Assembly (NCBI GenBank): GCA_014656015.1
Contig: BNBP01000032.1
Coordinates: 1 to 64,000 of the forward strand
Origin: Streptomyces griseoaurantiacus
GTDB taxonomy: Bacteria > Actinomycetota > Actinomycetes > Streptomycetales > Streptomycetaceae
Length of the DNA: 64,000 nucleotides
Direction: 5' to 3'
The notes under the pieces are model-generated. The model worked only from the letters and a program-made list of their open reading frames with translations, did not search any database and was not told the DNA's origin. The first letter of the stretch is position 1, and each line of letters opens with the position of its first letter. The position numbers were made by a program, and so were the translations under genes. Positions 1 through 7,347 of this stretch are shown here, one piece after another.

Positions 1-100
1 CCAGCGCGTCGGCCAGGGAGTGCAGCAACGGCGCGTTCCCGAGCAGTGAGGCGAGCGGTGGGTCGACCCGCGGCCTCAGATACAAGGGCGCGTCCTTCAC
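1..100 (-). CDS. 5' end of a gene cut by the window edge; possible Y4yA-type PLP-dependent enzyme
   Basis: Only the first 33 codons are in the window. Translation starts at a GTG whose complement lies at 98-100, with a GGGGAGG ribosome binding site 6-7 bases upstream (101-114), which is why this start is accepted. The N-terminus reads like LYLRPRVDPPLASLLGN followed by PLLHSLADAL, a pattern I associate with the amino end of Y4yA-type fold-III PLP decarboxylase-like enzymes found in siderophore or opine-like metallophore clusters. That assignment rests on one short stretch and is tentative. A Zur-like box lies 80 bases upstream of the start and may control it. Confidence 0.45.
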   Translation of the reverse strand, partial: MKDAPLYLRPRVDPPLASLLGNAPLLHSLADAL

Positions 101-178
101 GTGGTACCTCCCCGTGTCGGCCTCGGGTAGATCACCGCGGCGTTCCCCCCGGTGGTCCCCCCGGCGATGATCAGTTCG

Positions 179-193
179 TGATAATCGTTTCCA
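179..193. promoter_or_regulatory. Zur-like inverted repeat
   Basis: The 15 bases TGATAATCGTTTCCA (reverse strand TGGAAACGATTATCA) match about 12 of 15 positions of the Streptomyces Zur box that I know as TGAAAATGATTTTCA. It sits about 80 bases upstream of the minus-strand start at 100 and about 100 bases before the TetR gene. Zinc control of the minus-strand gene is an inference; single 15-mers of this kind can occur by chance. Confidence 0.4.
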
Positions 194-267
194 ACTGCAC
201 GTGCCGTTAAGCATCCCGCTCCGTGCGTGAGGCGAAGGGTCGGCCGGAAGCGGGCGTTCCGCCCGAG

Positions 268-286
268 CGAACACGTTCGTTACGAT
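268..286 (+). promoter_or_regulatory. TetR operator and -10 box, copy 1
   Basis: CGAAC-AC-GTTCG is an inverted repeat (268-279) followed directly by TACGAT (281-286), a TAnnnT -10 box. Its predicted start point falls on the ATG at 294, so the mRNA is probably leaderless. The same 17-base block with one change recurs at 1694-1710 before the monooxygenase gene. This placement suggests autorepression by the TetR protein encoded next. Confidence 0.6.
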
Positions 287-293
287 CGCGGTC

Positions 294-1013
294 ATGACTG
301 CCAGAAGAGAGCCGATCAGCCGCCGGGAGCGGCCGGCCAAGCCCGCCCTGTCCCGGCACGTGATCGTGGACGCCGCCGTGCGGCTCATGCGGGCGGAGGG
401 GCTCCACAAGGTGACGATGCGCCGCCTCGCACAGGAGCTGGACACCGGCCCGGCCTCGCTGTACGTCTACGTCGCCAACACCGCCGAGCTGCACGCGGCC
501 GTGCTGGACGCCCTGCTCGGCGAGGTCGACCTGAGCGGGCGGCAGGGCGGCGAGGACTGGCGCGAGCAGCTCCGCGCCGTCATGACCTCGTACACCCTGG
601 TCCTGTTCGCGCATCCGCAGCTCGCGCGGTCCGCGCTCGTCGCCCGCCCGAGCGGCGAGAACTACCTGCGCCTGGTGGAACGGATCCTCGACCTCCTCTC
701 GCGCAGCGGGGCGGCGCGCGCGCAGGTCGCCTGGGGGGTGGACAAGCTGCTCCAGGACGCGACGGCCACCGCCGCCGAGCACGGGGCGCACGAGAGCGAC
801 CCCGCCTTCGAGGACGACTGGAACGCGACCGTGCGCACCCTCGGTGAGGCGGACGCGGGCACGTACCCGGCGATCACCGCGCACATGCCCGAACTGATCG
901 GCGGCCCCCCGCGAAACAGGATGCGCTGGGCCTTCGACGCCCTCGTCAACGGCATCACGCACACCCCCGTCCCCGCCACGGACGACGGGACGGACCGGGC
1001 CGCCGGGGACTGA
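294..1013 (+). CDS. TetR family transcriptional regulator
   Basis: A 239-residue repressor. Residues about 20-70 form the TetR helix-turn-helix, visible as VTMRRLAQELDTGPASLYVYV, where the recognition helix ends in the usual SLYxYxxNxxEL pattern. The C-terminal part resembles the TetR_C_1 ligand-binding domain (DALVNGITH near the end). The ATG at 294 lies 8 bases after an operator/-10 block, suggesting leaderless transcription and autoregulation. The same operator precedes the FAD monooxygenase at 1771, so that enzyme is the probable second target, separated from this gene by a small secreted-protein gene. The ligand is unknown. Confidence 0.85.
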   Translation: MTARREPISRRERPAKPALSRHVIVDAAVRLMRAEGLHKVTMRRLAQELDTGPASLYVYVANTAELHAAVLDALLGEVDLSGRQGGEDWREQLRAVMTSYTLVLFAHPQLARSALVARPSGENYLRLVERILDLLSRSGAARAQVAWGVDKLLQDATATAAEHGAHESDPAFEDDWNATVRTLGEADAGTYPAITAHMPELIGGPPRNRMRWAFDALVNGITHTPVPATDDGTDRAAGD

Positions 1014-1174
1014 CCGCGAGGCGCCCGCGCGGACCGCCTCCACCTGGCGGCCCGAACATTTCGACGGTGATGGAAAGGATGGCCGCCCCACCCCGAAGGC
1101 GACACAGTCTGTCCCGGACCCGGCGGCGGCCCGACCTCCGCCGCTGACGTACTCGACAGATGGGGGAACGAGAG

Positions 1175-1519
1175 ATGCGCAAGATCGCCATGACCGTCGC
1201 GGGGGCCGCGCTCCTGGTGGGCGCCGGACTCGCCACCGCGCCCGGCGCCCAGGCGGCGACGCCCTGTCCGAGCGGGGCCGTCTGCATCCGCGAGACGAAC
1301 GGCACGATCCTGAGCAAGAACATCTTCTACAGCTACGGCGCGCACAACCTGTCGAACGTCACGGGCTACCGCGTCGTCGTCAACTCCCAGACCGGCGGCG
1401 CCGGCTTCCAGGAGTGCCTGGGGTACAACGGCACGAACTGCTCGCCGGTGTACCGCGCCACGGGTGACTACGCGGCGATCGACTACACGCCGATCAACTC
1501 CCTCGTCCTCGTGCCGTGA
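1175..1519 (+). CDS. Small secreted protein, possible peptidase inhibitor I36-like
   Basis: A 114-residue exported protein. The N-terminus RKIAMTVAGAALLVGAGLAT is a Sec signal peptide ending near AQA-ATP. The mature part begins CPSGAVCI, as in inhibitor I36 (SMPI-like) and related beta/gamma-crystallin-type small proteins, and holds four cysteines in two pairs, compatible with two disulfides. I chose the second in-frame ATG (1175) over 1160 because GGGGGAACGAGAG lies directly before it and the signal peptide then has a normal length. The role is unproven; protease inhibition is only suggested by the CPSG start. Confidence 0.7.
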   Translation: MRKIAMTVAGAALLVGAGLATAPGAQAATPCPSGAVCIRETNGTILSKNIFYSYGAHNLSNVTGYRVVVNSQTGGAGFQECLGYNGTNCSPVYRATGDYAAIDYTPINSLVLVP

Positions 1520-1683
1520 CGAGGCGAACGGCGCCGGCCCACGGCGGCGCCGGCACCTGAGCGCGGTCCCGCCTCCGCCCGGGGGCCGGGTGGCGCCTCG
1601 AACGTGCGGCCCCGGTGGACGACCGATCCTCGCGATCGGCGGTCCGCCGGGGCTGCGGCGTGTCCGCCCGCAGCCCGGCGAAC

Positions 1684-1712
1684 TTGTTCGTGACGAACAT
1701 GTTCGTTACGCT
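1684..1712 (+). promoter_or_regulatory. Promoter with double TetR operator, copy 2
   Basis: TTGTTC (1684-1689), a 17-base spacer and TACGCT (1707-1712) make a recognisable promoter. The spacer is filled by two overlapping dyads: GTTCGT-G-ACGAAC (1686-1698) and CGAAC-AT-GTTCG (1694-1705). The block 1694-1710 differs by one base from 268-284 in front of the TetR gene, so both promoters should be repressed by the same protein. Confidence 0.65.
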
Positions 1713-1770
1713 GGCCGGGTCGGAGCGCACACGGGTTCCTCCGGCGTTTCCCCTTCTTCCGGAGGCTTGT

Positions 1771-2913
1771 ATGAGCACCCCGCACTTCCCCCTCGCGATC
1801 ATCGGCGGCGGGCTCGGCGGACTGACCGCCGCCCGCGTCCTGCACGTCCACGGCATCGAGGCGGCGGTCTTCGAGGCCGAGGCCTCGGCGGCGTCCCGCA
1901 CCCAGGGCGGCATGCTCGACATCCACGTGGAGAACGGGCAGAAGGCACTGCAGGCCGCCGGTCTGCACGAGGGCTTCCGCCGGATCGTCCACGAGGGCGG
2001 CCAGGCCCTGCGCCTGCTGGGCCCCGACGGCACGGTCCATGTGGCCGAGGAGGACGACGGCTCCGGCGGCCGCCCGGAGGTGGACCGCGGCGACCTGCGT
2101 GACCTGCTGCTCGGTTCACTGCCCGACGGCACCGTCCACTGGGGCCGCAAGGTCACCGGTGCCCGGCCGCTGGACGACGGGCGGCACGAGGTGACCTTCG
2201 CCGACGGCCGGGTCCTCACGACGGACCTGCTGATCGGTGCGGACGGCGCCTGGTCCCGCATCCGGCCGCTGCTCTCGGACGCCCGCCCCGCGTACACCGG
2301 CATCTCCTTCGTCGAGGCCGACCTGTTCGAAGCCGAAACCCGTCACCCGCGCGGCGCGGCGCTCGTCGGCGGCGGGTTCTTCCTCGCCCTCGGCGACGAG
2401 CGCGGTCTTCTGGCCCACCGGGAGACGGACGGCAGTCTCCACACCTACGCGGCCCTCAAGACCGAGGAGGGATGGCTGGACGCGGTCGACTTCACCGACC
2501 CGGCCGCCACCAAGGCCGCGGTCCTCGCCCACTTCGACGGCTGGGACGGGGACCTGCGCGGTCTGGTCGCCGAGGCGGACAGGCTCACCCCGCGCCGTGT
2601 GCACGCCCTTCCCGTCGGGCACCGCTGGGACCGCGCGCCGGGGGTGACCCTGCTCGGCGACGCCGCCCACCTGATGTCGCCCTTCGCGGGCGAGGGCGCC
2701 AACCTCGCCATGTTCGACGGCTCCGAGCTCGCCCTCGCGCTCGCCGCCCACCCCGGCGACACCGAGGCCGCCCTCGCCGCCTACGAGGCGGCGCTCTTCC
2801 CGCGCGGCGAGGCCTCGGCGGCCGAGTCCGCGGCCGCCCTGGAGATGATGTTCGGCGAGCGGGGCCTGGAGCGGACGGTCGCCTTCTTCAGCTCCGGTCC
2901 GGCGGCGCACTGA
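1771..2913 (+). CDS. FAD-dependent monooxygenase, TetX/PHBH-like
   Basis: A 380-residue class A flavoprotein monooxygenase. The first residues hold the FAD dinucleotide motif GGGLGGLTAARVL, the middle has the second FAD motif LIGADGAWSRIR, and the C-terminal part carries GDAAHLMSPFAGEGANLAM, the ribityl-binding DG/GD motif. This set is shared by the PF01494 family, including tetracycline destructases. The ATG at 1771 is preceded by GGAGG; the frame is open upstream but lacks a ribosome site. The promoter carries the operator of the TetR gene at 294, so the enzyme is probably induced by a small planar substrate. Activity on tetracycline cannot be claimed from sequence alone. Its end overlaps the convergent acetyltransferase by 26 bases. 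Confidence 0.85.
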   Translation: MSTPHFPLAIIGGGLGGLTAARVLHVHGIEAAVFEAEASAASRTQGGMLDIHVENGQKALQAAGLHEGFRRIVHEGGQALRLLGPDGTVHVAEEDDGSGGRPEVDRGDLRDLLLGSLPDGTVHWGRKVTGARPLDDGRHEVTFADGRVLTTDLLIGADGAWSRIRPLLSDARPAYTGISFVEADLFEAETRHPRGAALVGGGFFLALGDERGLLAHRETDGSLHTYAALKTEEGWLDAVDFTDPAATKAAVLAHFDGWDGDLRGLVAEADRLTPRRVHALPVGHRWDRAPGVTLLGDAAHLMSPFAGEGANLAMFDGSELALALAAHPGDTEAALAAYEAALFPRGEASAAESAAALEMMFGERGLERTVAFFSSGPAAH

Positions 2914-3559
2914 GGTCCCGGCCGCGTCCGCGTGGCGCCGCCGCGTAGCAGTGGACGGTCACCCGCGTGAGCGGACCCCAGCGCTGCTCGACCGTGGCCA
3001 TCCGCTGCCACCCGAGCCGTTCGTACAGGGCGATCGCGGCGGTGTCGGAGGCCACCACGTCGAGCACCGGGTGCAGGCCGCGGCCGTGCGCCTCACGTTC
3101 CGCGCGGTCGAGCAGCAGCGCGCCGAGGCCGTGCCCTCTGGCTCCGGGGTCGACGAACAGCCGGCCGACCACCGCCGTCGGCGCCGTCGGCTTCCCGCTC
3201 CGGCCGTGGCGACGGCTCCACAGTCCGGGGGCGGCGTCGCCCTCGCCACCCCGGAAGAGGCCGACGTGGCCGGCCGGGCGCCCGTCGAGTTCGGCGACCC
3301 AGGCGCCGAGCGGGGCGGGGCCCGCGAGCCATGCGGCGGGCCGGTCGGGCCAGTCGACCGGGTAGCCCTCGCAGGCGTGGACCCGCGCGAGGACTGCCAC
3401 GCAGGTCTCGACGTCCTCGTCCGTCCGGGGCCGGATCCGGGGTGCCGCACCGGAGTCACCGCCGTGCGCTCCGTCCACCCCGGTCGCCCTGTTCATCCCA
3501 CTCACCCCGTTCCACCCACCCGCCTCGCTCACCCCGTTACTCCAGCCCGTCTCGCTCAC
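2888..3559 (-). CDS. GNAT family N-acetyltransferase
   Basis: An acetyl-CoA-dependent acetyltransferase of up to 223 residues. Motif A is clear (VVGRLFVDPGARGHGLGALLL, with the GxG acetyl-CoA loop), followed by ALYERLGW of motif B. The first 30 residues precede the domain and derive from a 27-base tandem repeat, so three in-frame starts are possible: GTG at 3559, GTG at 3532 and ATG at 3496. The first two each have GGAG seven bases upstream; the third lacks this but removes the repeat. The start at 3559 lies 4 bases after the LysR stop, so the gene is probably cotranscribed with it. The acceptor substrate is unknown. Confidence 0.8.
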   Translation of the reverse strand: MSETGWSNGVSEAGGWNGVSGMNRATGVDGAHGGDSGAAPRIRPRTDEDVETCVAVLARVHACEGYPVDWPDRPAAWLAGPAPLGAWVAELDGRPAGHVGLFRGGEGDAAPGLWSRRHGRSGKPTAPTAVVGRLFVDPGARGHGLGALLLDRAEREAHGRGLHPVLDVVASDTAAIALYERLGWQRMATVEQRWGPLTRVTVHCYAAAPRGRGRDLSAPPDRS

Positions 3560-3575
3560 CCCGTTACTCCAGCCC
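3497..3575 (-). repeat. 27-base tandem repeat duplicating a ribosome site and start codon
   Basis: On the minus strand a 25-base core (3551-3575) holding the LysR stop, GGAG and a GTG start is repeated exactly at 3524-3548. A third, diverged copy lies at 3497-3521. The period is 27 bases, so each copy adds nine codons to the acetyltransferase (residues 1-9, 10-18, 19-27) and keeps the frame. Confidence 0.85.
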
Positions 3576-4538
3576 GCCCCGCTCGTCCGGATTCCGACGC
3601 CTCGCCCGGTCCGAGGACTGTCGGAGGATGCCGTGCGCCGCCTCGCGCAGGGCGGTCACGGCCGGATCGTCGCGCTTGCCGGGCAGCCAGGCCAACTCGC
3701 CCGTCGATTCGCCCAGTTCGGGGCAGTCCACATAGGTGATGCCCGCCCTGGGGTACAGCCGGCGGGCCGCCGCGGGCAGGAAGGTGATCGCCCGCCCCTG
3801 AGTGACGGCGAGGACCATGGCCTCGGTGTCCCTGACGACCGGCCCGAACCGCACCGGGGTGCCGTCCGGGCGCGGGTTGACCGTGAGGTGGTCCCACCAC
3901 GCGCGGGGCACCTCGGGCGGCATGTCGACGACCGCGCGGTCGCCGAGCTGGGCGAGGGTGAGCGTGTCCCGGCCGGCGAGCGGGTCGTCGGCGGACAGGC
4001 AGACCACCCGGGGCTCCGTCGCCAGGCGCAGCGACTGGATGCCCGGGGGCAGCGGGCCACGCAGGAAGGCGGCGTCCACCTCCCCGGCGAGCAGGGTGCT
4101 GAACATGTCGGTGAAGGTGAGGTTGCGGACCTCGATCTCCAGGTCGGGATGCCCGCCGCGCAACCGGGAGAGGACGGCCTGGGCGTAGGGCATACCGGCC
4201 TCGGCGCCGAGACTGCCGATCCGAAGCCGTCCCCGGGCGGCCCCCGCGTGCCGGTCGGCGGTGCGGCGCAGCCGGGCCATGGCGTCCACCACCGCCCTCG
4301 CCTCCTCCACGAGGTCGAGCCCGGCCGCCGTCAGCCGCACGGCCCTGCCGCCCCGCTCCACCAGCGCGACACCGAGCCGCCGTTCCAGGGACCTGATCTG
4401 CTGGCTGAACGCGGGCTGGGTGACGTAGACGCGTGCCGCCGCCCGGCCGAAGTGCAGTTCCTCGGCGAGGACGAGGAGAAGGCGCAGTTGGTGAACGCTC
4501 GGCTCCGACGCACCGACGGAACCGCGACCGGGAGTCAT
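3564..4538 (-). CDS. LysR family transcriptional regulator
   Basis: A 324-residue LysR protein. The N-terminal winged helix is typical (QLRLLLVLAEELHFGRAAAR then TQPAFSQQIRSLERRLG), followed by a linker helix and a substrate-binding domain with ADDPLAGRDTLTL and QGRAITFLPAAA. It ends 4 bases before the acetyltransferase, its likely operon partner, and is divergent from the DUF5937 gene at 4666. The 127-base divergent gap should hold its operator, but I could not pick out a confident T-N11-A site. Confidence 0.88.
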   Translation of the reverse strand: MTPGRGSVGASEPSVHQLRLLLVLAEELHFGRAAARVYVTQPAFSQQIRSLERRLGVALVERGGRAVRLTAAGLDLVEEARAVVDAMARLRRTADRHAGAARGRLRIGSLGAEAGMPYAQAVLSRLRGGHPDLEIEVRNLTFTDMFSTLLAGEVDAAFLRGPLPPGIQSLRLATEPRVVCLSADDPLAGRDTLTLAQLGDRAVVDMPPEVPRAWWDHLTVNPRPDGTPVRFGPVVRDTEAMVLAVTQGRAITFLPAAARRLYPRAGITYVDCPELGESTGELAWLPGKRDDPAVTALREAAHGILRQSSDRARRRNPDERGGLE

Positions 4539-4665
4539 ACACGGCAGGTTATCGACAAGGTGCCGATCCTCTGCGTGCCCCGGGCTTCCGGCCCGGGACG
4601 TGGTGCGTCAGGGTCGTCACCATCGCCCTCTCCGAGCCGTGTTCGCCACGACCCCGAGGAATCAC

Positions 4666-5688
4666 TTGTTACGCATCCACTTCGGCTGGCGCGATATCCA
4701 GAACGTACGACTGGCTCAACAGCCGGATCCCTTGTGGGAGTTGATGTGCGCGGTCTGCCGCTGGCAGACGGGGCAGGGGCCGTTCGCGTTCGGCCACTGG
4801 CGCCACGAGACCGCCGGGCGGCTCGCCCGGGACCCACATGCCGCCCGCGCCCTGCACACCCTGCGCGCCTTCGTACCCACCTCCGGCTACATCCCCGACC
4901 TCCTGACACCGCCGGTCACCGGTGAGGGCCTGGAGGCGGGGCTCGAGAACGTCCGGGCGACCCCGCGCGGGCGGCTGGTGTCGGAGCTCACCCGGCTCGC
5001 AGAGGCGCGCCCGGTGGCGGGAGGGGCGGGAAGCCCCCGCATCCCGGCGGCGGTCTCCCTCGGGCTCGTCACGAACCTCCTGCGGGACTCCTTCCACACG
5101 CTGCTCGAACCGTACTGGCAGCATGTGCGGTCCTCCGTCGGCGACGATGTGGCGGTCCGGGCGCGCACCGTGCTCGGCGGCGGGACGGCCGCACTCCTGG
5201 AGAGCCTGCGACCCTTCGCCCGGTGGAATCCCCCCTACCTCGAGGTCGACTACCCCGCCGACCGTGAACTGCGTTTGGAGGGGCGCGGGTTGACGCTCGT
5301 GCCCTCCTACTTCTGCTGGCGCAGGCCCACCGCGCTCGCCGACCCCGGGCTCGACCCGGTGCTGGTCTACCCCATCGCCAAGCAGCCGCTCGACATCGTG
5401 CGGGCGGGTGAGGAACGGCTGGAGCATCTGCTGGGCAGGACACGGAGCGCGGTGCTCGCCGATGTCGCCTCGCACCGGGTACGGACCACCACTGAGGTGG
5501 CCCGCAGCCTCGGCCTCGCGCCGGCCAGCGCGAGCTACCAGGTCGGGGTGCTGCGCGGCGCGGGCCTCGTCGTCAGCTGCCGCCAGGGCAAGCATGTCGC
5601 GCACGCGGCGACGCCGCTGGCGCTCAGCCTGCTGGCCGGGAACGGACGGTCGATTCGACCAGCATCGAAAGCCTGGTCCGCCTCGTAG
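4666..5688 (+). CDS. DUF5937 / ArsR-type winged-helix regulator
   Basis: A 340-residue protein of the Streptomyces DUF5937 type: an N-terminal effector region beginning LRIHFGWRDIQNVRLAQQPD with PLWELMCAVCRWQ, and a C-terminal ArsR-like winged helix (TTTEVARSLGLAPASASYQV, then LRGAGLVVSCRQGKHVAHAA). The TTG at 4666 is chosen because GAGGA lies five bases before it and homologous proteins begin at this LRIHF motif. It ends 60 bases before two paralogous secreted-peptide genes on the same strand, which makes them candidate targets. The ligand is not known. Confidence 0.8.
   Translation: MLRIHFGWRDIQNVRLAQQPDPLWELMCAVCRWQTGQGPFAFGHWRHETAGRLARDPHAARALHTLRAFVPTSGYIPDLLTPPVTGEGLEAGLENVRATPRGRLVSELTRLAEARPVAGGAGSPRIPAAVSLGLVTNLLRDSFHTLLEPYWQHVRSSVGDDVAVRARTVLGGGTAALLESLRPFARWNPPYLEVDYPADRELRLEGRGLTLVPSYFCWRRPTALADPGLDPVLVYPIAKQPLDIVRAGEERLEHLLGRTRSAVLADVASHRVRTTTEVARSLGLAPASASYQVGVLRGAGLVVSCRQGKHVAHAATPLALSLLAGNGRSIRPASKAWSAS
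5654..5669. promoter_or_regulatory. Inverted repeat before the peptide genes
   Basis: TTCGA-N6-TCGAA lies inside the last codons of the DUF5937 gene, about 80 bases upstream of the first peptide gene. It could be the operator of that regulator; nothing else supports it. Confidence 0.3.
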
Positions 5689-5748
5689 GCCCGTGCCAGT
5701 GTCTCCGTATCCACCGCCGAACGACCCGGCGGAAGAACGGAGCGAACG

Positions 5749-5892
5749 ATGAACCTGCGCAAGCGTGCCCTGACCGTGATCCTCCTGACGGCCACCGCCT
5801 TCGGCGCCGTGGGCGCACCGGCCATGGCGATGCCGATGCCGTGGGAGACCAGCAACGTCACCGTGCTGTGCGGGAGCCCCTGCTACCAGTAG
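5749..5892 (+). CDS. Tiny secreted peptide A (47 aa), CxxxC tail
   Basis: A 47-residue precursor: a Sec signal peptide (MNLRKRALTVILLTATAF onward, probable cleavage after PAMA) and a mature part of about 20 residues, MPMPWETSNV followed by TVLCGSPCYQ. The two cysteines are spaced C-x3-C and could close a small loop. A purine-rich GGAAGAACGGAG precedes the ATG. The next gene encodes a close paralogue with the same signal, the same PMPWETSNV and the same TVLCxxxCY tail but an insertion between them. No maturation enzyme is adjacent. I do not recognise the family; a secreted signal or structural peptide is an inference. Confidence 0.75.
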   Translation: MNLRKRALTVILLTATAFGAVGAPAMAMPMPWETSNVTVLCGSPCYQ

Positions 5893-5930
5893 GCGCCGCG
5901 GACGGTGAGCAGTACGAGGAGGAGAAACCC

Positions 5931-6206
5931 ATGAACCTGCGCAAGCGTGCCCTGACCGTGGTCTTCCTGACCGCGACCGCCCTCGGCGCCCTCGGAGCAC
6001 CCGCCATGGCGATGCCCATGCCGTGGGAGACCAGCAACGTCCCGGCCGCGGAGAACGGCACCCTCGGTGTCCAGGAGGGCAACCCCTGGCACGGTCTCGC
6101 TCCGGCGGGATCCCTCGCCCAGTACGGCAACCCGTGGCACGGACTCCTGCCCGAGGGGCAGGACGGCACCGTCACCGTCCTCTGCACGGGGAGCTGTTAC
6201 GAGTAG
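5931..6206 (+). CDS. Tiny secreted peptide B (91 aa) with two GNPWHGL repeats
   Basis: The paralogue of the 47-residue peptide just upstream, 38 bases away and preceded by GAGGAGGAG. The signal peptides differ at only a few residues and both mature chains start MPMPWETSNV. Peptide B then has an insert of about 44 residues holding two GNPWHGL copies, each followed by a proline-containing stretch (GLAPAG, GLLPEG), before the shared tail TVLCTGSCYE. The repeat plus a C-x3-C end resembles the organisation of a precursor with tandem cores, but no protease or modifying enzyme is beside it except the convergent cupin. The function is unknown. Confidence 0.78.
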   Translation: MNLRKRALTVVFLTATALGALGAPAMAMPMPWETSNVPAAENGTLGVQEGNPWHGLAPAGSLAQYGNPWHGLLPEGQDGTVTVLCTGSCYE

Positions 6207-6231
6207 CACGGCCCGCGCCACCGGCGTGGCC

Positions 6232-6750
6232 TCACGCCGGTGGTGTGCCGTTCTCCTGGCCCAGGGCGTACAGGTGCGGGAGGTTGACGACGATGGCCTC
6301 CTGCGTGCTGCGGGCGATGACGACCACCGCCTCCTCGGCCGGGTCGGGGTTCTCCTCGCGGTGCGGGACGAACGGCGGGACGAAGATGTAGTCACCGGGC
6401 GAGGTGCGCAGCCGCACCTCCTCGGGTCGCGGGCCGGAGTCGTCGATGAAGACGAACTCCGGGTGGCCGCTGACGATGTGGATGGCGGTCTCGGACTCGC
6501 CGTGGTGGTGGTCGGAGGACGAGGTCGCGGGGGCGACGTGGGTCTCGCCCATCCACAACTTCTCCGAGCCGACCGTTCCGCCGCTGATGGCGGCGAACCG
6601 GCGCATGCCGGAGGTCTGGGCGGTTCCGCCGTCGAGGGCATCGGCGCGGATGTGGTGAAGTCGCCTGCGCAGGGGGGCCTTCGGCTCTCCCGCCGCGTCA
6701 CCGAGGTGGGGGTGGAAACCTTCGCCGGGGGTGGTCAACGGCTCGCTCAT
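6232..6750 (-). CDS. Cupin domain protein
   Basis: A 172-residue single-domain cupin. The first metal motif is visible as HHHGESETAIHIVSG and the second as PPFVPHREENP, giving the usual His/Glu ligand set for Fe, Mn or Ni. The stop is 26 bases from the end of the convergent peptide B gene and the promoter side faces the Rrf2 gene. A gtgtccattg motif at 6791-6800, repeated in the operator at 8368-8377, lies 40 bases upstream of the start. Cupins of this size include dioxygenases, isomerases and storage proteins, so no reaction is assigned. Confidence 0.75.
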   Translation of the reverse strand: MSEPLTTPGEGFHPHLGDAAGEPKAPLRRRLHHIRADALDGGTAQTSGMRRFAAISGGTVGSEKLWMGETHVAPATSSSDHHHGESETAIHIVSGHPEFVFIDDSGPRPEEVRLRTSPGDYIFVPPFVPHREENPDPAEEAVVVIARSTQEAIVVNLPHLYALGQENGTPPA

Positions 6751-6790
6751 GGCTCGGACGCTAGAGCCGGCCGAAAAAAGATGTCAAGAG

Positions 6791-6800
6791 GTGTCCATTG
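6791..6800. promoter_or_regulatory. Half-site shared with the 8351-8377 operator
   Basis: The ten bases GTGTCCATTG are identical to the right half of the inverted repeat at 8351-8377. They lie between the divergent cupin and Rrf2 genes, 89 bases before the Rrf2 start, so the Rrf2 protein may bind here too. The left half is not convincingly present. Confidence 0.35.
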
Positions 6801-6888
6801 CACTTCACCTGCGGCAATGTTCCCGCAATGAACGGGCGAACCATACGGAACCCCTCCCGGCGAAGGTCCCTTCGGGCATCATGAACCC

Positions 6889-7347
6889 ATGCACATCTCC
6901 GCGAAGGCGGACTACGCCACACGGGCCCTGCTGGAGCTCGCCCGCGAACCCTCCCGCCCCCTGACATGTGAGGCCATCGCCTCCTCGCAGCACATCCCGT
7001 TCCGCTTTCTGAAGTCCGTGGTGGGTGAACTGCGCCGGGCCGGCCTGGTGCGCAGTCAGCGCGGCTGCGAGGGCGGCTACTGGCTCGGCCGGCCCGCCGA
7101 GGCCATCACGCTCCTCGACGTGGCCCACGCCGTGGACGGCGAGTTGATCACCCTGCGGGGCGAGCCCCTGACCGGGCTCGACTACCCCGGCCCCGCCTCC
7201 GGTCTGCCCGCCGTGTGGCGCCGTATCGAGGAGGAGGCCGCCGCCCTGCTGCGCTCCACGACACTCACCTCGCTGCTGCCCGGGGAGGCGAGCGCGCCGC
7301 TGCCCGCCGCTTCGGGCGCGCCGGCGGCGAGCAAGGGCGCCGCATGA
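6889..7347 (+). CDS. Rrf2 family transcriptional regulator
   Basis: A 152-residue Rrf2 protein. The winged helix starts at the N-terminus (HISAKADYATRALLELA, then CEAIASSQHIPFRFLKSVVG and the wing QRGCEGGYWLGRPAEAITLL). The three clustered cysteines that bind FeS in IscR/NsrR are absent, placing it nearer to CymR-like, cluster-free members that sense sulfur status through a partner protein; that comparison is an inference. It overlaps the next gene by ATGA and stands just upstream of an organosulfur operon whose promoter carries a matching inverted repeat. Confidence 0.85.
   Translation: MHISAKADYATRALLELAREPSRPLTCEAIASSQHIPFRFLKSVVGELRRAGLVRSQRGCEGGYWLGRPAEAITLLDVAHAVDGELITLRGEPLTGLDYPGPASGLPAVWRRIEEEAAALLRSTTLTSLLPGEASAPLPAASGAPAASKGAA

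Noticed and set aside
1771..2913. Calling the FAD monooxygenase a tetracycline resistance gene
   Set aside because: The motifs fit the whole PHBH/TetX family; nothing in the sequence fixes tetracycline as substrate.
5749..6206. A lanthipeptide or other defined RiPP cluster
   Set aside because: No LanB/C/M, radical SAM, YcaO or dedicated protease is adjacent, and the signal peptides look like ordinary Sec signals.
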